The notes under the pieces are model-generated. The model made no database searches, was not told the DNA's origin, and worked only from the letters and a program-made list of their open reading frames with translations. DNA of 22,694 nt from JANXLO01 sp038231295 (GTDB lineage Bacteria; Armatimonadota; Chthonomonadetes; Chthonomonadales; Chthonomonadaceae), in NCBI GenBank assembly GCA_038231295.1, contig JBBRLP010000091.1, positions 1 to 22,694 of the forward strand, read 5' to 3'. A program made the translations under genes and the position numbers. Shown here piece by piece: positions 1-8,007 of this stretch; within the stretch, counting starts at the first letter, position 1, and the number at the start of each line of letters is the position of its first letter.

Positions 1-129
1 GAACTTCTCTCATATCGGTTCGCTCCGCCGCCTTTTGTGCCGAAAAAGAAACGTGGTCGCAAGTCCAAATTAGCGGTTGCAGAAGGGTCTCGACTTCAAG
101 AGGGAGGCAAACACGTTTTCACCGGATAA
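1..129 (+). CDS. Possible 3' end of a gene entering from the left edge
   Basis: Frame 1 is open from the first base to a TAA at 127-129 and gives 42 residues containing a basic stretch PKKKRGRKSK and ending GGKHVFTG. A lysine/arginine-rich tail is plausible as the C-terminus of a cytoplasmic protein, but third-position GC is lower than in neighbouring genes. The piece is too short to assign to a family. The other two plus-strand frames close earlier or read less like protein. It converges with the DUF488 gene, leaving about 70 bases between them. I cannot name a function; it may simply be non-coding. Confidence 0.3.
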   Translation, partial: ELLSYRFAPPPFVPKKKRGRKSKLAVAEGSRLQEGGKHVFTG

Positions 130-199
130 TGTAGTCCTACCAACTCTAAACATGTCTGTCCCATTATCAAGCAATTCGGATGCGGTAAATCGCTTATTC

Positions 200-682
200 T
201 CAGCTTTCCGCCTCATCCTGCGCTTCCAGGTGGAGGATACGCACTTCGGGCATTCGGGTCGCCATCGTGTCGGCAATGAAGAAGCGGTGACAGCGATGCG
301 TCGCGCTGTTATGAGTGGCATAGGAACAGGCGCAGAACATGACTACGCTGCCGTGTTCTCGCAAAATCGTCTCCAGTCGGGCGAAACCGGCCTCCACATC
401 CACATAGAGAGGCGGACTGAGACGCTTTCCATCCGTGCCACGATGCGTGTTGCCGAGTTCGCGAACGTGGTAGAATGCTTTAATACCCGGCTTCCAGTGC
501 GCGACTGCCAGCGCGACGCCACTGCCCGTGTAGTCGGGTGCAAACGGGCTATAAGGATGCGAACGCAGGTCCACGGTCACGGCTTCCGGCGGCAGGGATC
601 TATAAAACTGCTCTGGTGGCAGACGGCGGTCCGTCTCGGCATCCCGGTAGCCTGCCGTATAGAGAACGAGTTGAGTTTTCAT
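200..682 (-). CDS. DUF488 family protein
   Basis: The 160-aa product starts MKTQLVLYTAGYRD and carries the features of DUF488: a short N-terminal beta strand ending in T-x-G-Y, then a D-L-R-S-x-P-x-S segment (about residues 40-50), and near the C-terminus a histidine/cysteine-rich stretch FCACSYATHNSATHRCHRFF. The family is widespread and its biochemical role is not settled. The ATG at 682 is preferred over an upstream in-frame ATG at 826 because a strong Shine-Dalgarno AGGAGGAG lies directly before it and the homologous region begins there. A promoter-like pair lies just upstream (699-727). The length is normal for the family and there are no membrane segments, so it is probably cytoplasmic. 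The gene stands alone, divergent from the amylase across a repeat-bearing spacer. Confidence 0.85.
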   Translation of the reverse strand: MKTQLVLYTAGYRDAETDRRLPPEQFYRSLPPEAVTVDLRSHPYSPFAPDYTGSGVALAVAHWKPGIKAFYHVRELGNTHRGTDGKRLSPPLYVDVEAGFARLETILREHGSVVMFCACSYATHNSATHRCHRFFIADTMATRMPEVRILHLEAQDEAES

Positions 683-698
683 GGCGCTCCTCCTGGTG

Positions 699-727
699 AT
701 TCTACCATTCGCCAGCGTCCGCCGCAA
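699..727 (-). promoter_or_regulatory. Putative sigma70-type promoter of the DUF488 gene
   Basis: Read on the minus strand, TTGCGG (722-727) and TAGAAT (699-704) are separated by 17 bases. This places the transcription start about 10 bases before the ATG at 682, leaving a very short leader that still includes the AGGAGGAG ribosome site. Confidence 0.5.
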
Positions 728-777
728 TCCTTGTCTATATTGTATATGTGCCGTATGAGGATTGCCTGCCAACCCTG

Positions 778-944
778 TGCCTTCTCCGGAATGGGTTTGC
801 GCCGCCGAGATTGCGCTGGAATGCATTGTTGGCGCGAAAAGCTCTGGGATGGTTCTCTTACCCGAGGGGTTTCGCCATCGCTAATAGGTTTGCGCCGGAG
901 TGAATTCCTGCGCTGGAAAAAGCAAGTGGCTGCTTCGCAGGCAC
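778..944 (+). repeat. Left copy of a long inverted repeat
   Basis: Bases 885-944 match the reverse complement of 1203-1262 at 58 of 60 positions, including 45 identical bases in a row (TAGGTTTGCGCCGG at one end). The match continues more weakly outwards: 873-884 is similar, and motifs such as GCCGAGATTGCGC and GCCTTC(T/G)CCG recur back to about 778. No protein-coding signal is visible here. The pattern suggests a dispersed repeat family with a conserved inner part and a diverged outer part. Confidence 0.85.
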
Positions 945-1202
945 CTCGAATTGGCAGGTGGAGGGTGGGCTGCAAACATCGTTTGTGTAGGGAGGTCGCG
1001 ACGGACTGAAGTCCCCGCTATGTGACCTTCGGCCCAGTTTCCTTCGGAAACGCCTATGGTGTGAGGGCCACTCATCGCGCTCAACAAACCTTGTCGCACC
1101 GTGTCTCGTCCGAAGGACGATCCGGCGAAGCCGCGTAGCGAGGGGTGTCACCCCTTTGCTTTCCCTATCGGACTACCCGCGACATTTCGCCTTATGAACA
1201 CC
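945..1202. other. Hairpin-rich spacer between the inverted repeat copies
   Basis: This stretch has no convincing gene but contains several short perfect palindromes: GGACTGAAGTCC at 1003-1014, GTTTCC/GGAAAC with a TTC loop at 1037-1051, CGTCC/GGACG with a GAA loop at about 1108-1120, and AGGGGT/ACCCCT with a GTC loop at 1141-1155, the last followed by a modest T-rich tract. Enclosed by near-identical 60-base arms, it could be the inside of a small non-autonomous element or a structured RNA. The sequence alone does not decide. Confidence 0.5.
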
Positions 1203-1339
1203 GTGCCCGCGAAGCGGCCACTTGCTTTTTCCAGCGCAGGAATTCACTCCGGCGCAAACCTACTGGCGATGGCGCAAACACTGTCGCGCAAATTCGACGG
1301 CGCAATCTCGGCGAGACAATCCCCTTTCGGCGAAGGCCC
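1203..1339 (-). repeat. Right copy of the long inverted repeat
   Basis: This is the reverse-oriented partner of the copy at 778-944. Its best part (1203-1262) is 58/60 identical and 1263-1274 adds another similar block. The outer part shares GCCGAGATTGCGC (in reverse complement) but carries insertions or deletions. The copy ends about 20 bases before the amylase start codon, so it forms most of that gene's upstream leader or promoter region. Confidence 0.85.
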
Positions 1340-1357
1340 AGGGCGGGGAGAACCATC

Positions 1358-3529
1358 ATGATACGCTCTCTTCTCGGCACTTCGGTTTCTGTTATCGTGC
1401 TTCTGCTCGGATGGACGCTCTCCTGTGCCGGGCAGACGAGGCCGTCGGTCGCTCCGGCGGCGATGCGGGAGGCGGAAGAGCATTCGGTGACGCTCCATTT
1501 CGTCGCGACAGGCAGCCCCCATTCGGTCGCTGTCGCGGGCATTTTCAATGGCTGGAACGCCACTGCGAACCCGATGCACCCGGAGGCTGACCGGGTGACA
1601 TGGACGATTACGTTGCCCTTCGCGCCCGGAATCTATCCCTACAAGTTCGTCATAAACGGCAAACGCTGGCAGACCGACCCGAACGCCCCTGTACAGGACG
1701 ATGGCAGCGGCAACCTCAACTCGCTGCTGGTGGTGAAGCCCACTGCGTATGAGACCCTGCCGGGCGTGGCAGGAGACGGGAAGATTACCGCCGCAGGAGT
1801 GCGGCACGAGGCGTCTGCCGGGTATGTGCAGCGGGTAGATAAGGCCCATATCGCGCTGATCCTGCGGACACGGCGGGACGACGTGCGTTCCTGTCGGCTG
1901 GTGCAGCGGACGGGGAGTCCGGTTCCGGGCGGTCACCCTCTGATGGTGCGGGATGGCAGCGATGCGCTGTTCGACTACTGGCGCGGCACGGTCACGCTGA
2001 AAGGCTCCGGCCCGCTCCTCTACGCGTTCCAGTTGGAGGACGGCGCTGTTACGCAGCTCTACGATTCCCGCGACAACCTGCTGCCCGCCAACGAATCCCT
2101 GCACTGGTTCACGCTGGACACGGCGCTGTATCCGCCGTTTGAAGTCCCGGATTGGGTGCATGACGCGGTCTTCTACCAGATTTTCCCGGATCGGTTCGCG
2201 GACGGAGATAAGACCAACAATCCGCCGGATGCCCTGCCCTGGGGCGGGCCGCCCTCCTCCTCGAAGCGCATGGGAGGGGATATCAAAGGCATTCTGGCGC
2301 ACCTGCCCTATCTGCAAGACCTGGGAATCAATGCCCTCTACCTTACGCCGATCTTCACCGCTCGCAGCAGTCATGGCTACGATACGAGCGACTACCATCA
2401 GATAGACCCGCATTTTGGCACGACCGCCGACCTCAAAGCCCTCACGGCCTGCCTGCACCTGCACGGCAACCACATCCTGCTCGATGGCGTGTTCAATCAT
2501 ACCGGGGTGGATTTCGCGGGGTTCAAGAGTCTGGAGACGGATGGGGAGAAGTCGGCCTATAAGGACTGGTACTTTGTGCAGGCGTTCCCGGTGAATGTAC
2601 AGGCCGGACAGACCAACTACACCGGCTGGTACGGCATCCCCTGGATGCCGAAACTGAACGTCAACAATCCCGCCACTCGCGCCTATCTGCTGGAGGTAGG
2701 AACGCGCTGGATTCGGGACGCGCAGATTGATGGCTGGCGGCTGGATGCGGCGGACGAGGTAGACCATCGGTTCTGGCAGTCGTTCCGGCAGACGGTGCGG
2801 CACGAAAACCCGAACGCCTTTCTGGTCGGGGAGATCTGGGGCAACGCGCACGACTGGCTGCAGGGCGACCAGTTCGATTCCGCCATGAACTATCGATTCC
2901 GGGGGGCCGTCCTCGACTTCTTCGTGACGGACAAACTCACTCCGACACAGTTCGACAGCAGCCTATCCCGCATCCGCTCCGACTATCCGCCCGCCGCCAC
3001 CGGCACGATGTTCAATATCCTCGACAGCCACGACACCGAGCGGATTCGCACCCGCTGCAAAAACGACTGGAACCGTGAACGGCAGGCTGTCCTCTTCCAG
3101 ATGACCTATCCCGGTATCCCCTGCATCTACTATGGGGATGAGGTCGGGCTGGAAGGCGGGCGCGACCCCGACAACCGCCGCACCATGACCTGGGACCCCG
3201 CCGTCCAGAACAAGACCGTTCTCAGCTTCTACAAACGCCTGCTCGCCCTCCGCAAAGCGCACCCCGTCCTGCGGCGCGGCGACTATCGCACCCTTCTCAG
3301 CGACAACAGCACGAGCCTCTTTGCCTTCCGCCGCAGCCTCGGCAATGAGCGCGTCGTCGTCCTCTTCAATCGCAGTACGATTGCCCAGCCTGTCATGCTG
3401 ACTGCCGCGCAGATCGGCTTTCTGCCCCTCACCGACTGGCTGCACAGCGGCCTCACCCTCAAAAAGCAGGGCAGCAAACTCTCCCTGACCCTGCCCGCAA
3501 AAGGCGTCGTTCTCCTCGGCACTCCCTGA
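1358..3529 (+). CDS. Secreted GH13 alpha-amylase / cyclomaltodextrinase-like glycosidase
   Basis: The 723-aa protein hydrolyses alpha-1,4-glucans or cyclodextrin/pullulan-type substrates by family knowledge; the exact substrate is not readable. Residues 1-25 form a signal peptide (hydrophobic VSVIVLLLGW, cleavage near CAG-Q). Residues 42-127 are a CBM48/AMPK-type glycogen-binding fold (GIFNGWN, YPYKFVINGKRW). About 145-255 resembles a CBM34-like N domain of neopullulanases, and the GH13 barrel starts at DAVFYQIFPDRF. All four GH13 motifs are present: DGVFNH (D376), GWRLDAADE (nucleophile D463), VGEIWG (acid/base E492) and DSHDTE (D559). A C-terminal beta domain follows. The ATG at 1358 is chosen for GGGGAG seven to eight bases upstream and for the signal peptide; the frame is open further upstream but through the inverted repeat. 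Confidence 0.93.
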   Translation: MIRSLLGTSVSVIVLLLGWTLSCAGQTRPSVAPAAMREAEEHSVTLHFVATGSPHSVAVAGIFNGWNATANPMHPEADRVTWTITLPFAPGIYPYKFVINGKRWQTDPNAPVQDDGSGNLNSLLVVKPTAYETLPGVAGDGKITAAGVRHEASAGYVQRVDKAHIALILRTRRDDVRSCRLVQRTGSPVPGGHPLMVRDGSDALFDYWRGTVTLKGSGPLLYAFQLEDGAVTQLYDSRDNLLPANESLHWFTLDTALYPPFEVPDWVHDAVFYQIFPDRFADGDKTNNPPDALPWGGPPSSSKRMGGDIKGILAHLPYLQDLGINALYLTPIFTARSSHGYDTSDYHQIDPHFGTTADLKALTACLHLHGNHILLDGVFNHTGVDFAGFKSLETDGEKSAYKDWYFVQAFPVNVQAGQTNYTGWYGIPWMPKLNVNNPATRAYLLEVGTRWIRDAQIDGWRLDAADEVDHRFWQSFRQTVRHENPNAFLVGEIWGNAHDWLQGDQFDSAMNYRFRGAVLDFFVTDKLTPTQFDSSLSRIRSDYPPAATGTMFNILDSHDTERIRTRCKNDWNRERQAVLFQMTYPGIPCIYYGDEVGLEGGRDPDNRRTMTWDPAVQNKTVLSFYKRLLALRKAHPVLRRGDYRTLLSDNSTSLFAFRRSLGNERVVVLFNRSTIAQPVMLTAAQIGFLPLTDWLHSGLTLKKQGSKLSLTLPAKGVVLLGTP

Positions 3530-3559
3530 CGCTTAAGAAGAGAATAGTGCCATGAACAC

Positions 3560-3922
3560 CTATATTGCTTCCAGGCGAACCGATCCGCCCTCAGAAAACT
3601 GTATGCAGATTTCGCTACCCTCCAGAAGCAATGTCCCAATCAGTGGGCGTTTGCCCGTTGCCAGCACTTCCTCTTCGCGCTCTTCGCCTTGCCAGCGTAT
3701 GGCAGCGGCATAGACATCTACCAGTATCGTGCTGTTGTCTGCCAGAGTTGCAGGCATACTGCGAATAAATGGGAGATTCAAGGCGCTTATCGCCTCCGCA
3801 TGAAGTGTCAGATAGCCGGTGAAACCTGTATCCAAAACGCACTCAATTTCCAGATAAGAGTTGTCTGGCAGACGGACAGGGAGATTGAGCAGGACGTGAT
3901 GTTGTGAGACATAGCCGTTCAT
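3560..3922 (-). CDS. Retropepsin-like clan AA aspartic protease
   Basis: The 120-aa protein has the single-domain retropepsin layout: an N-terminal strand region, the catalytic motif VLDTGFTGYLTL with D31-T-G, and the C-terminal PLIGTLLLEG strand that follows the psi loop. Such proteins act as homodimers. In bacteria a family of about this length is known but substrates are generally unknown. Its ATG overlaps the TGA of the upstream small gene (ATGA, 3919-3922), so translation is probably coupled. The start agrees with the beginning of the conserved domain. Context suggests a functional pair with the small protein encoded just upstream, conceivably substrate, inhibitor or antitoxin-like partner; that is inference. 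No signal peptide is seen. Confidence 0.8.
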   Translation of the reverse strand: MNGYVSQHHVLLNLPVRLPDNSYLEIECVLDTGFTGYLTLHAEAISALNLPFIRSMPATLADNSTILVDVYAAAIRWQGEEREEEVLATGKRPLIGTLLLEGSEICIQFSEGGSVRLEAI

Positions 3923-4194
3923 TGTCGTAAAGTCGGCGTCAATACACCGCCAATCGTATAGACCGCGTTGTAGCCGATACGGAGACCATAGAGAGCGGCG
4001 TCCGGGTGCTTCGCCATCAAAAGCCGACTTGCCTTGAGGCCATTTTCGTCTATTGCATATTCTCCGGTTTCGATGTCTATCACGATCTGTTTGCCGATAT
4101 TTTCCGTGATTTCCACCTGTCCGCGGATAGCGTGTTCATAGAGTTCACGACCGCGCCGGTCAATCTCTTCACTGCTAATGCGTGAGTGTGGCAT
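3919..4194 (-). CDS. Small conserved protein paired with the aspartic protease
   Basis: The 91-aa acidic protein has an alpha-helical start (SEEIDRRGRELYEHAIRGQV), a beta segment GKQIVIDIETGEYAID and a C-terminal ALYGLRIGYNAVYTIGG. I recognise this pattern from small hypothetical proteins, common for example in cyanobacteria, often found beside retropepsin-like genes; no function is established to my knowledge. The start at 4194 has AGGGGCGAGG just upstream. The frame remains open further upstream but overlaps the pseudogene copy. The stop overlaps the protease start by four bases, and 29 bases separate this gene from the damaged paralogue upstream. Antitoxin-like behaviour is possible by size and arrangement but not shown. 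Confidence 0.75.
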   Translation of the reverse strand: MPHSRISSEEIDRRGRELYEHAIRGQVEITENIGKQIVIDIETGEYAIDENGLKASRLLMAKHPDAALYGLRIGYNAVYTIGGVLTPTLRQ

Positions 4195-4223
4195 ATTCCT
4201 CGCCCCTTCTCCAGAAGTCCACG

Positions 4224-4530
4224 TCAATTGGATCGCTGGACAGTCACCTGTCCGCCTTCGCGGCTCCGCACAAGACCACCGCAAAACGAGACTGCCGTTT
4301 TGTAGCCGATACGGAGCGCATACAGAACCTCACCAGCATGTCGGGCCTGCAAACGATGAGACGACTCGATGCCCTGTTCGTCAATTTCGTAGTCGCCGCT
4401 CTCCACATCCATAATGATAAACTTGACCGATGTTCTCAGGTGTCTCCACGCCCGTCCGAAGACGTTCATAAAGTTTTTGCGCTTTGTCGCCCAACTCGAT
4501 TATAGCAGGCGCGGAATGATGTTCTGCCAT
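4224..4530 (-). pseudogene. Frameshifted paralogue of the small protease-partner gene
   Basis: Read on the minus strand from ATG 4530 (ribosome site GGGAG eight bases before), the product begins MAEHHSAPAIIELGDKAQKL and reaches PENIG. The reading frame then shifts: KFIIMDVESGDYEIDE and VLYALRIGY continue in the next frame to a stop at 4224. The join is explained by one extra base at about 4425 (GGT-C-AAG-TTT), and the total length of 307 bases is one more than a multiple of three. The translated halves align along their length with the intact neighbour at 3919-4194, so this is a tandem duplicate. It may be a true pseudogene or a sequencing error; both halves keep the family signature. Confidence 0.75.
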
Positions 4531-4566
4531 GTTAACGCTCCCGTACAAGCCGTGAATTACTCTCTC

Positions 4567-4595
4567 ATTATACTCCGAACCGTTCGACCTGTGCA
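4567..4595 (-). promoter_or_regulatory. Putative promoter of the small-protein / aspartic protease operon
   Basis: On the minus strand TGCACA (4590-4595) and a perfect TATAAT (4567-4572) are 17 bases apart, 37 bases before the ATG at 4530. This would drive the damaged copy, the intact copy and the protease as one transcript. Confidence 0.55.
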
Positions 4596-4685
4596 GCGGC
4601 GAAGGAAGCGCACTCCTCGGCACCCTCTGACAACGCGATCCTCAGTCGGTTCAGCTACAGCGTCACAAGCGGCGTATGTTCTCCT

Positions 4686-6260
4686 CTATTCTTTGGCTCC
4701 GGCCTGTCTGAGTAAGGCGGCAATATCAGAATGGCCTTCTTGTGTGGCATATAGCAATGCCGTTGCGCCATCGTTTGTCTTGAGGTTAGGATCAGCCTTG
4801 TTCGCCAGTAGGAGGCGCACGATTTCGGTATAACCGTTTCCGGCTGCGACCATCAGCGCAGTTACACCGTCATTGGCCTGTACATTGGTATCGGCATTAC
4901 TCCCCAGGAGCAGTTTCACAACCGCAAGCCGATTGTTCGCTGCCGCCAGCATCAACGCCGTAACACCCTCATTGTTCTTGCCGTTGACGCCAGATTTGTG
5001 ATCCAAAAGCGATTTCACCACATCGCTATGACCGTTCGCAGCGGCCGCTTCCAGCGCCGTCATGCCATGACTTTCCTTCAGAGCGACATCCGCCCCCGCC
5101 TGTAGCAGCAGATTGACGATGCTCAAATATCCCGACAGCGCTGCGAAATGCAGCGCTGTCACGTCGTCACCGCCTTTCTGGTTGACCTCCGCTTTGCTCT
5201 CCAGCAGCAATTTGACTGTTTCGGCATGATCGCCCAAGGCCGCCGCCATCAAGGCCGTTCCGCCCTTAACGTTAGTCACCGTGATATCCGCGCCCTTTTG
5301 CAGCAGCAACCTAACGACCTCGGTGTGGCCCTCCGCCGCCGCGGCGATCAAGGCATTGAAAACTCCTGAGTTCTCTTTGATCGTCAGGTCTGCGCCTTTT
5401 TGCAGCAGGAGTTGGACGACTTTTGTCTGCCCCGATGTGGCCGCTTTCATCAGGGCTGTTGCCCCGTTCCTGTCCTTTCCATTGATAGCGTCTTTGTACT
5501 CCAACAGCGCCATAACGACAGCCGGATACCCATTCTCCGAGGCAAAATGCAGCGCGGTTTTGCCGTCCTTGTTCTGTGCGTCCACCTCGGCTTTGCCCAA
5601 CAACAGCAGTTTTGCTGTCTCGGCCTGGCCTTTCGCAGCCGCGGTCATCAAGGCAGTGATGCCGTTATTGGCCTTTATCCCCACATCGGCTTTGCTGTCG
5701 AGCAGCATTTTGACGGCCACTCCGTGCCCATTTTGTGCGGCCATCATCAAGGCCGTGACGCCCTCGTTGTTCTGCGTATCCACAGGAGCCTTCCTGTCCA
5801 GTAAGAGTTTTACAACAGCAGAGAATCCGTTCTGCGCCGCAAGGATCACGGCTGTGGAGCCGGAGTTGGTTTTGGATTGCGTGTCGGCCCCGTTGTCCAG
5901 CAGCAGTTTCATCATTCCGGCATGCCCGTTTTGCGCCGCCAATATCAGCGCGGTCGCTCCAGCGTTATCCTGGGCGTTGACCATGGCTTTGAGGGCCAAC
6001 AGCATTCTGGCAGCATCGTCATGGCCTGTATCCGCAGCGGCAATCAAAGCGGTTTCGCCCTGACTGTCCTTCGCATTGACATTCACGCCTTTGGCGACCA
6101 GGGCTTTGAGTTCCGCCAGACGACCTAAATGCGCGGCTTCAACAAACCGGGCCGTGAGCGCATCCTGGCCCTGCACGGTCGGAGCGGTCTGCGCCATCGC
6201 CGAAGACGACGGCATCACATAAGCAAGCAACAGGAGACAGAGACTGTAACGAGAAATCAT
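4686..6260 (-). CDS. Exported ankyrin-repeat protein (second of a tandem pair)
   Basis: The 524-aa protein has a signal peptide (MISRYSLCLLLLAYVMPSSSAMA-Q) followed by about 15 ankyrin repeats of 33 residues filling the rest of the chain, each with the usual G-x-TAL-x-x-AA-x-x-GH-x-x-VVKLLL pattern. One repeat (NSGVFNALI) has a one-residue insertion. There is no catalytic or membrane domain, so it is a pure interaction scaffold, presumably in the periplasm or outside the cell. The ATG at 6260 has GGAGAG four bases upstream. The longer open frame upstream only re-reads the end of the preceding gene. It lies 43 bases downstream of its paralogue in the same direction, probably co-transcribed. 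The binding partner is unknown. Confidence 0.9.
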   Translation of the reverse strand: MISRYSLCLLLLAYVMPSSSAMAQTAPTVQGQDALTARFVEAAHLGRLAELKALVAKGVNVNAKDSQGETALIAAADTGHDDAARMLLALKAMVNAQDNAGATALILAAQNGHAGMMKLLLDNGADTQSKTNSGSTAVILAAQNGFSAVVKLLLDRKAPVDTQNNEGVTALMMAAQNGHGVAVKMLLDSKADVGIKANNGITALMTAAAKGQAETAKLLLLGKAEVDAQNKDGKTALHFASENGYPAVVMALLEYKDAINGKDRNGATALMKAATSGQTKVVQLLLQKGADLTIKENSGVFNALIAAAAEGHTEVVRLLLQKGADITVTNVKGGTALMAAALGDHAETVKLLLESKAEVNQKGGDDVTALHFAALSGYLSIVNLLLQAGADVALKESHGMTALEAAAANGHSDVVKSLLDHKSGVNGKNNEGVTALMLAAANNRLAVVKLLLGSNADTNVQANDGVTALMVAAGNGYTEIVRLLLANKADPNLKTNDGATALLYATQEGHSDIAALLRQAGAKE

Positions 6261-6303
6261 GATACTCTCCGATCTATGCGCACAGAGAACACGGTTGCCT
6301 TTT

Positions 6304-7776
6304 CTACTCGTTTGCTCCGGCCTGTTTGAGCAGTTCCACAATGTCGGCATGGCCTTTGCGGGTGGCAGCCCTTAAAGCCGTCGCGCCGTTGGTGGCTTTC
6401 AAGGTCACATCGGCCTTATTTGCGAGGAGCAGTTTCACGATCTCGGTGTAGCCGTTTTGGGCGGCAAAATGCAGCGCCGCAACCCCTTGCTGGTTCTGTG
6501 GATTGATCTCCGCTTTATACTCCAGCAACAGTTTCACGATGTCGGTGTACCCCTCTGCCGCCGCAAGCATCAGTCCTGTCAAAGCGACGGAGTTTTTTAT
6601 GTTGGGATCGGCTTTGTTTTCCAGCAGGAGTTTGACTATATCGGCATCGTGCGCGGCTATTGCAGAGTGGAGGGGCGATATGCCATCGGCAGTCTTCGCA
6701 TTGGCATCGGCCTTCGCTTCCAGCAGCATCTGTGCAATGCGTGACTGTCCTTTGTCCACCGCGATTCTCAGCGCTGTCGTGCCGTTACTGTAAGCGATGT
6801 TCGGGTCCGCGCCACTGTCCAGCAGCAGTTTAATGGTAGCGGCATGGGTATTTCCGGTTGCGATTGTCAGCGCGGTCCCACCATCTTTCGCCTTTTCGTT
6901 CACGGCGGCTTTGTTTTCCAGCAGCAATTTGACGATGTCATTGTGTCCCGCCTCCGCCGCGATGATCAGTGCGGTGACGCCGTCTTCGGATTTATTGGTA
7001 AAGTCGGCTTTGTTTTCGAGCAGATATTTCACCGTCGCGAAGTGTCCATTTTGCGCGGCCTGAAGCAGGGCCGATCTGCCATCCGTCGCACGGGCATTGA
7101 TGTGCGCTTTATATTGCAGGAGCAGTTTCACGATCTCCGTATGACCGTTCTCCGCTGTCATGATCAGCGCGGTGATGCCGTTGTCGGCCTTTCTATTGAC
7201 ATCCGCTTTGTTGTCGAGGAGGAATTTGACGACATCGAAATGCCCGTTCTGAGCAGCCTGAGTCAATGCGGTCAGACCATTGCCTGCATCTGCGTTGACC
7301 TCCGCTTTATTCGCGAGCAGCAGTTTCACGACAGGCAGAGAGCCGTCCTGTGCGGCGATCATCAGGGCGGTCGTGCCATCTGTGCCTTTCGCATTGACAG
7401 CCGCTTTGCGATCCAGCAGCATCTGAACGACGCTGGCATTGCCTCCATGTGCGGAGATAATTAATGCCGTCATTCCGTCATTCCTTTTCAGGTTGACCTC
7501 CGCGCCCTTCTGCAGCAACAGCTTGACCACTTCTGTACGGCCATACAGTCCGGCAACCATCAGGGCTGTGAAGCCGTTCTCATCTTTGGCATTGACACTA
7601 TAGTCCCTGGCAATCAAGGCTTTGATTGCAGGGAGATTGCCCGTATGGGCTGCGTCGAGGAACTGTGCCGTCGGTGTCCCTGCGGTCTGCATAGAATAGC
7701 AGGGCCGCATGAAGGACATTGGCAGTAAGACTAGAAGCGCGAGGAAGGCTATTGGGAATTGGGCGCGAGAAATCAC
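6304..7776 (-). CDS. Exported ankyrin-repeat protein (first of a tandem pair)
   Basis: The 490-aa protein begins at a GTG (7776) with GGAG seven bases upstream. The first codons (I-S-R) match those of the downstream paralogue, which supports this start. A signal peptide (PIAFLALLVLLPMSF) is followed by about 14 ankyrin repeats of 33 residues; residues vary mainly at the exposed turn positions. Like its neighbour it has no other domain. The last repeat ends LLKQAGANE against LLRQAGAKE in the paralogue. Together with the shared start, this shows that the two arose by duplication followed by repeat shuffling. It is divergent from the vWA gene across a 231-base AT-richer spacer. Partner and role are unknown. 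Confidence 0.9.
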   Translation of the reverse strand: MISRAQFPIAFLALLVLLPMSFMRPCYSMQTAGTPTAQFLDAAHTGNLPAIKALIARDYSVNAKDENGFTALMVAGLYGRTEVVKLLLQKGAEVNLKRNDGMTALIISAHGGNASVVQMLLDRKAAVNAKGTDGTTALMIAAQDGSLPVVKLLLANKAEVNADAGNGLTALTQAAQNGHFDVVKFLLDNKADVNRKADNGITALIMTAENGHTEIVKLLLQYKAHINARATDGRSALLQAAQNGHFATVKYLLENKADFTNKSEDGVTALIIAAEAGHNDIVKLLLENKAAVNEKAKDGGTALTIATGNTHAATIKLLLDSGADPNIAYSNGTTALRIAVDKGQSRIAQMLLEAKADANAKTADGISPLHSAIAAHDADIVKLLLENKADPNIKNSVALTGLMLAAAEGYTDIVKLLLEYKAEINPQNQQGVAALHFAAQNGYTEIVKLLLANKADVTLKATNGATALRAATRKGHADIVELLKQAGANE

Positions 7777-7949
7777 GATTCATCTCCGGTCAGGGTAAAA
7801 ATTAATCCTGTTCTTAACGCATTCGTATTTGCATATTTTTTGCTTGCACATTCTCCTAATTCCCTGTCCAGTTGCGATTTCCTGCTTGACGAACAGCGCA
7901 TTTTGCTTCTGCGAGGTTGTCTATGTATGGCGAAACCCTTCGGCTCTCT

Positions 7950-7979
7950 TTGCGTATTTTGATGTGGGAGTGCTACAAT
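7950..7979 (+). promoter_or_regulatory. Putative promoter of the vWA-PP2C-kinase operon
   Basis: TTGCGT (7950-7955) and TACAAT (7974-7979) are separated by 18 bases, and AGGAGA (7997-8002) lies before the ATG at 8008. This is the only good promoter-like pair in the divergent spacer in this direction. The rest of 7777-8007 is AT-rich without any other clear element. Confidence 0.5.
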
Positions 7980-8007
7980 TATCTCACCACCTCTTCAGGA
8001 GAATGAA

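Noticed and set aside
77..1009. Long open frame on the plus strand covering the DUF488 gene and the repeat region
   Set aside because: It is antisense to a recognisable DUF488 gene with a perfect ribosome site, runs through the inverted repeat, and its product has no coherent domain.
1244..2851. Long open frame antisense to the amylase gene
   Set aside because: The plus-strand product contains all four GH13 motifs; the antisense frame is a by-product of GC-rich codon usage.
5281..6063. Plus-strand frame opposite the ankyrin gene with regularly repeated Ser/Ala-rich blocks
   Set aside because: The periodicity is the antisense image of the 33-residue ankyrin repeats.
4686..7776. Regular 99-base periodicity that could be mistaken for a tandem repeat or CRISPR-like array
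   Set aside because: The period equals one 33-residue ankyrin repeat and the sequence is coding throughout.
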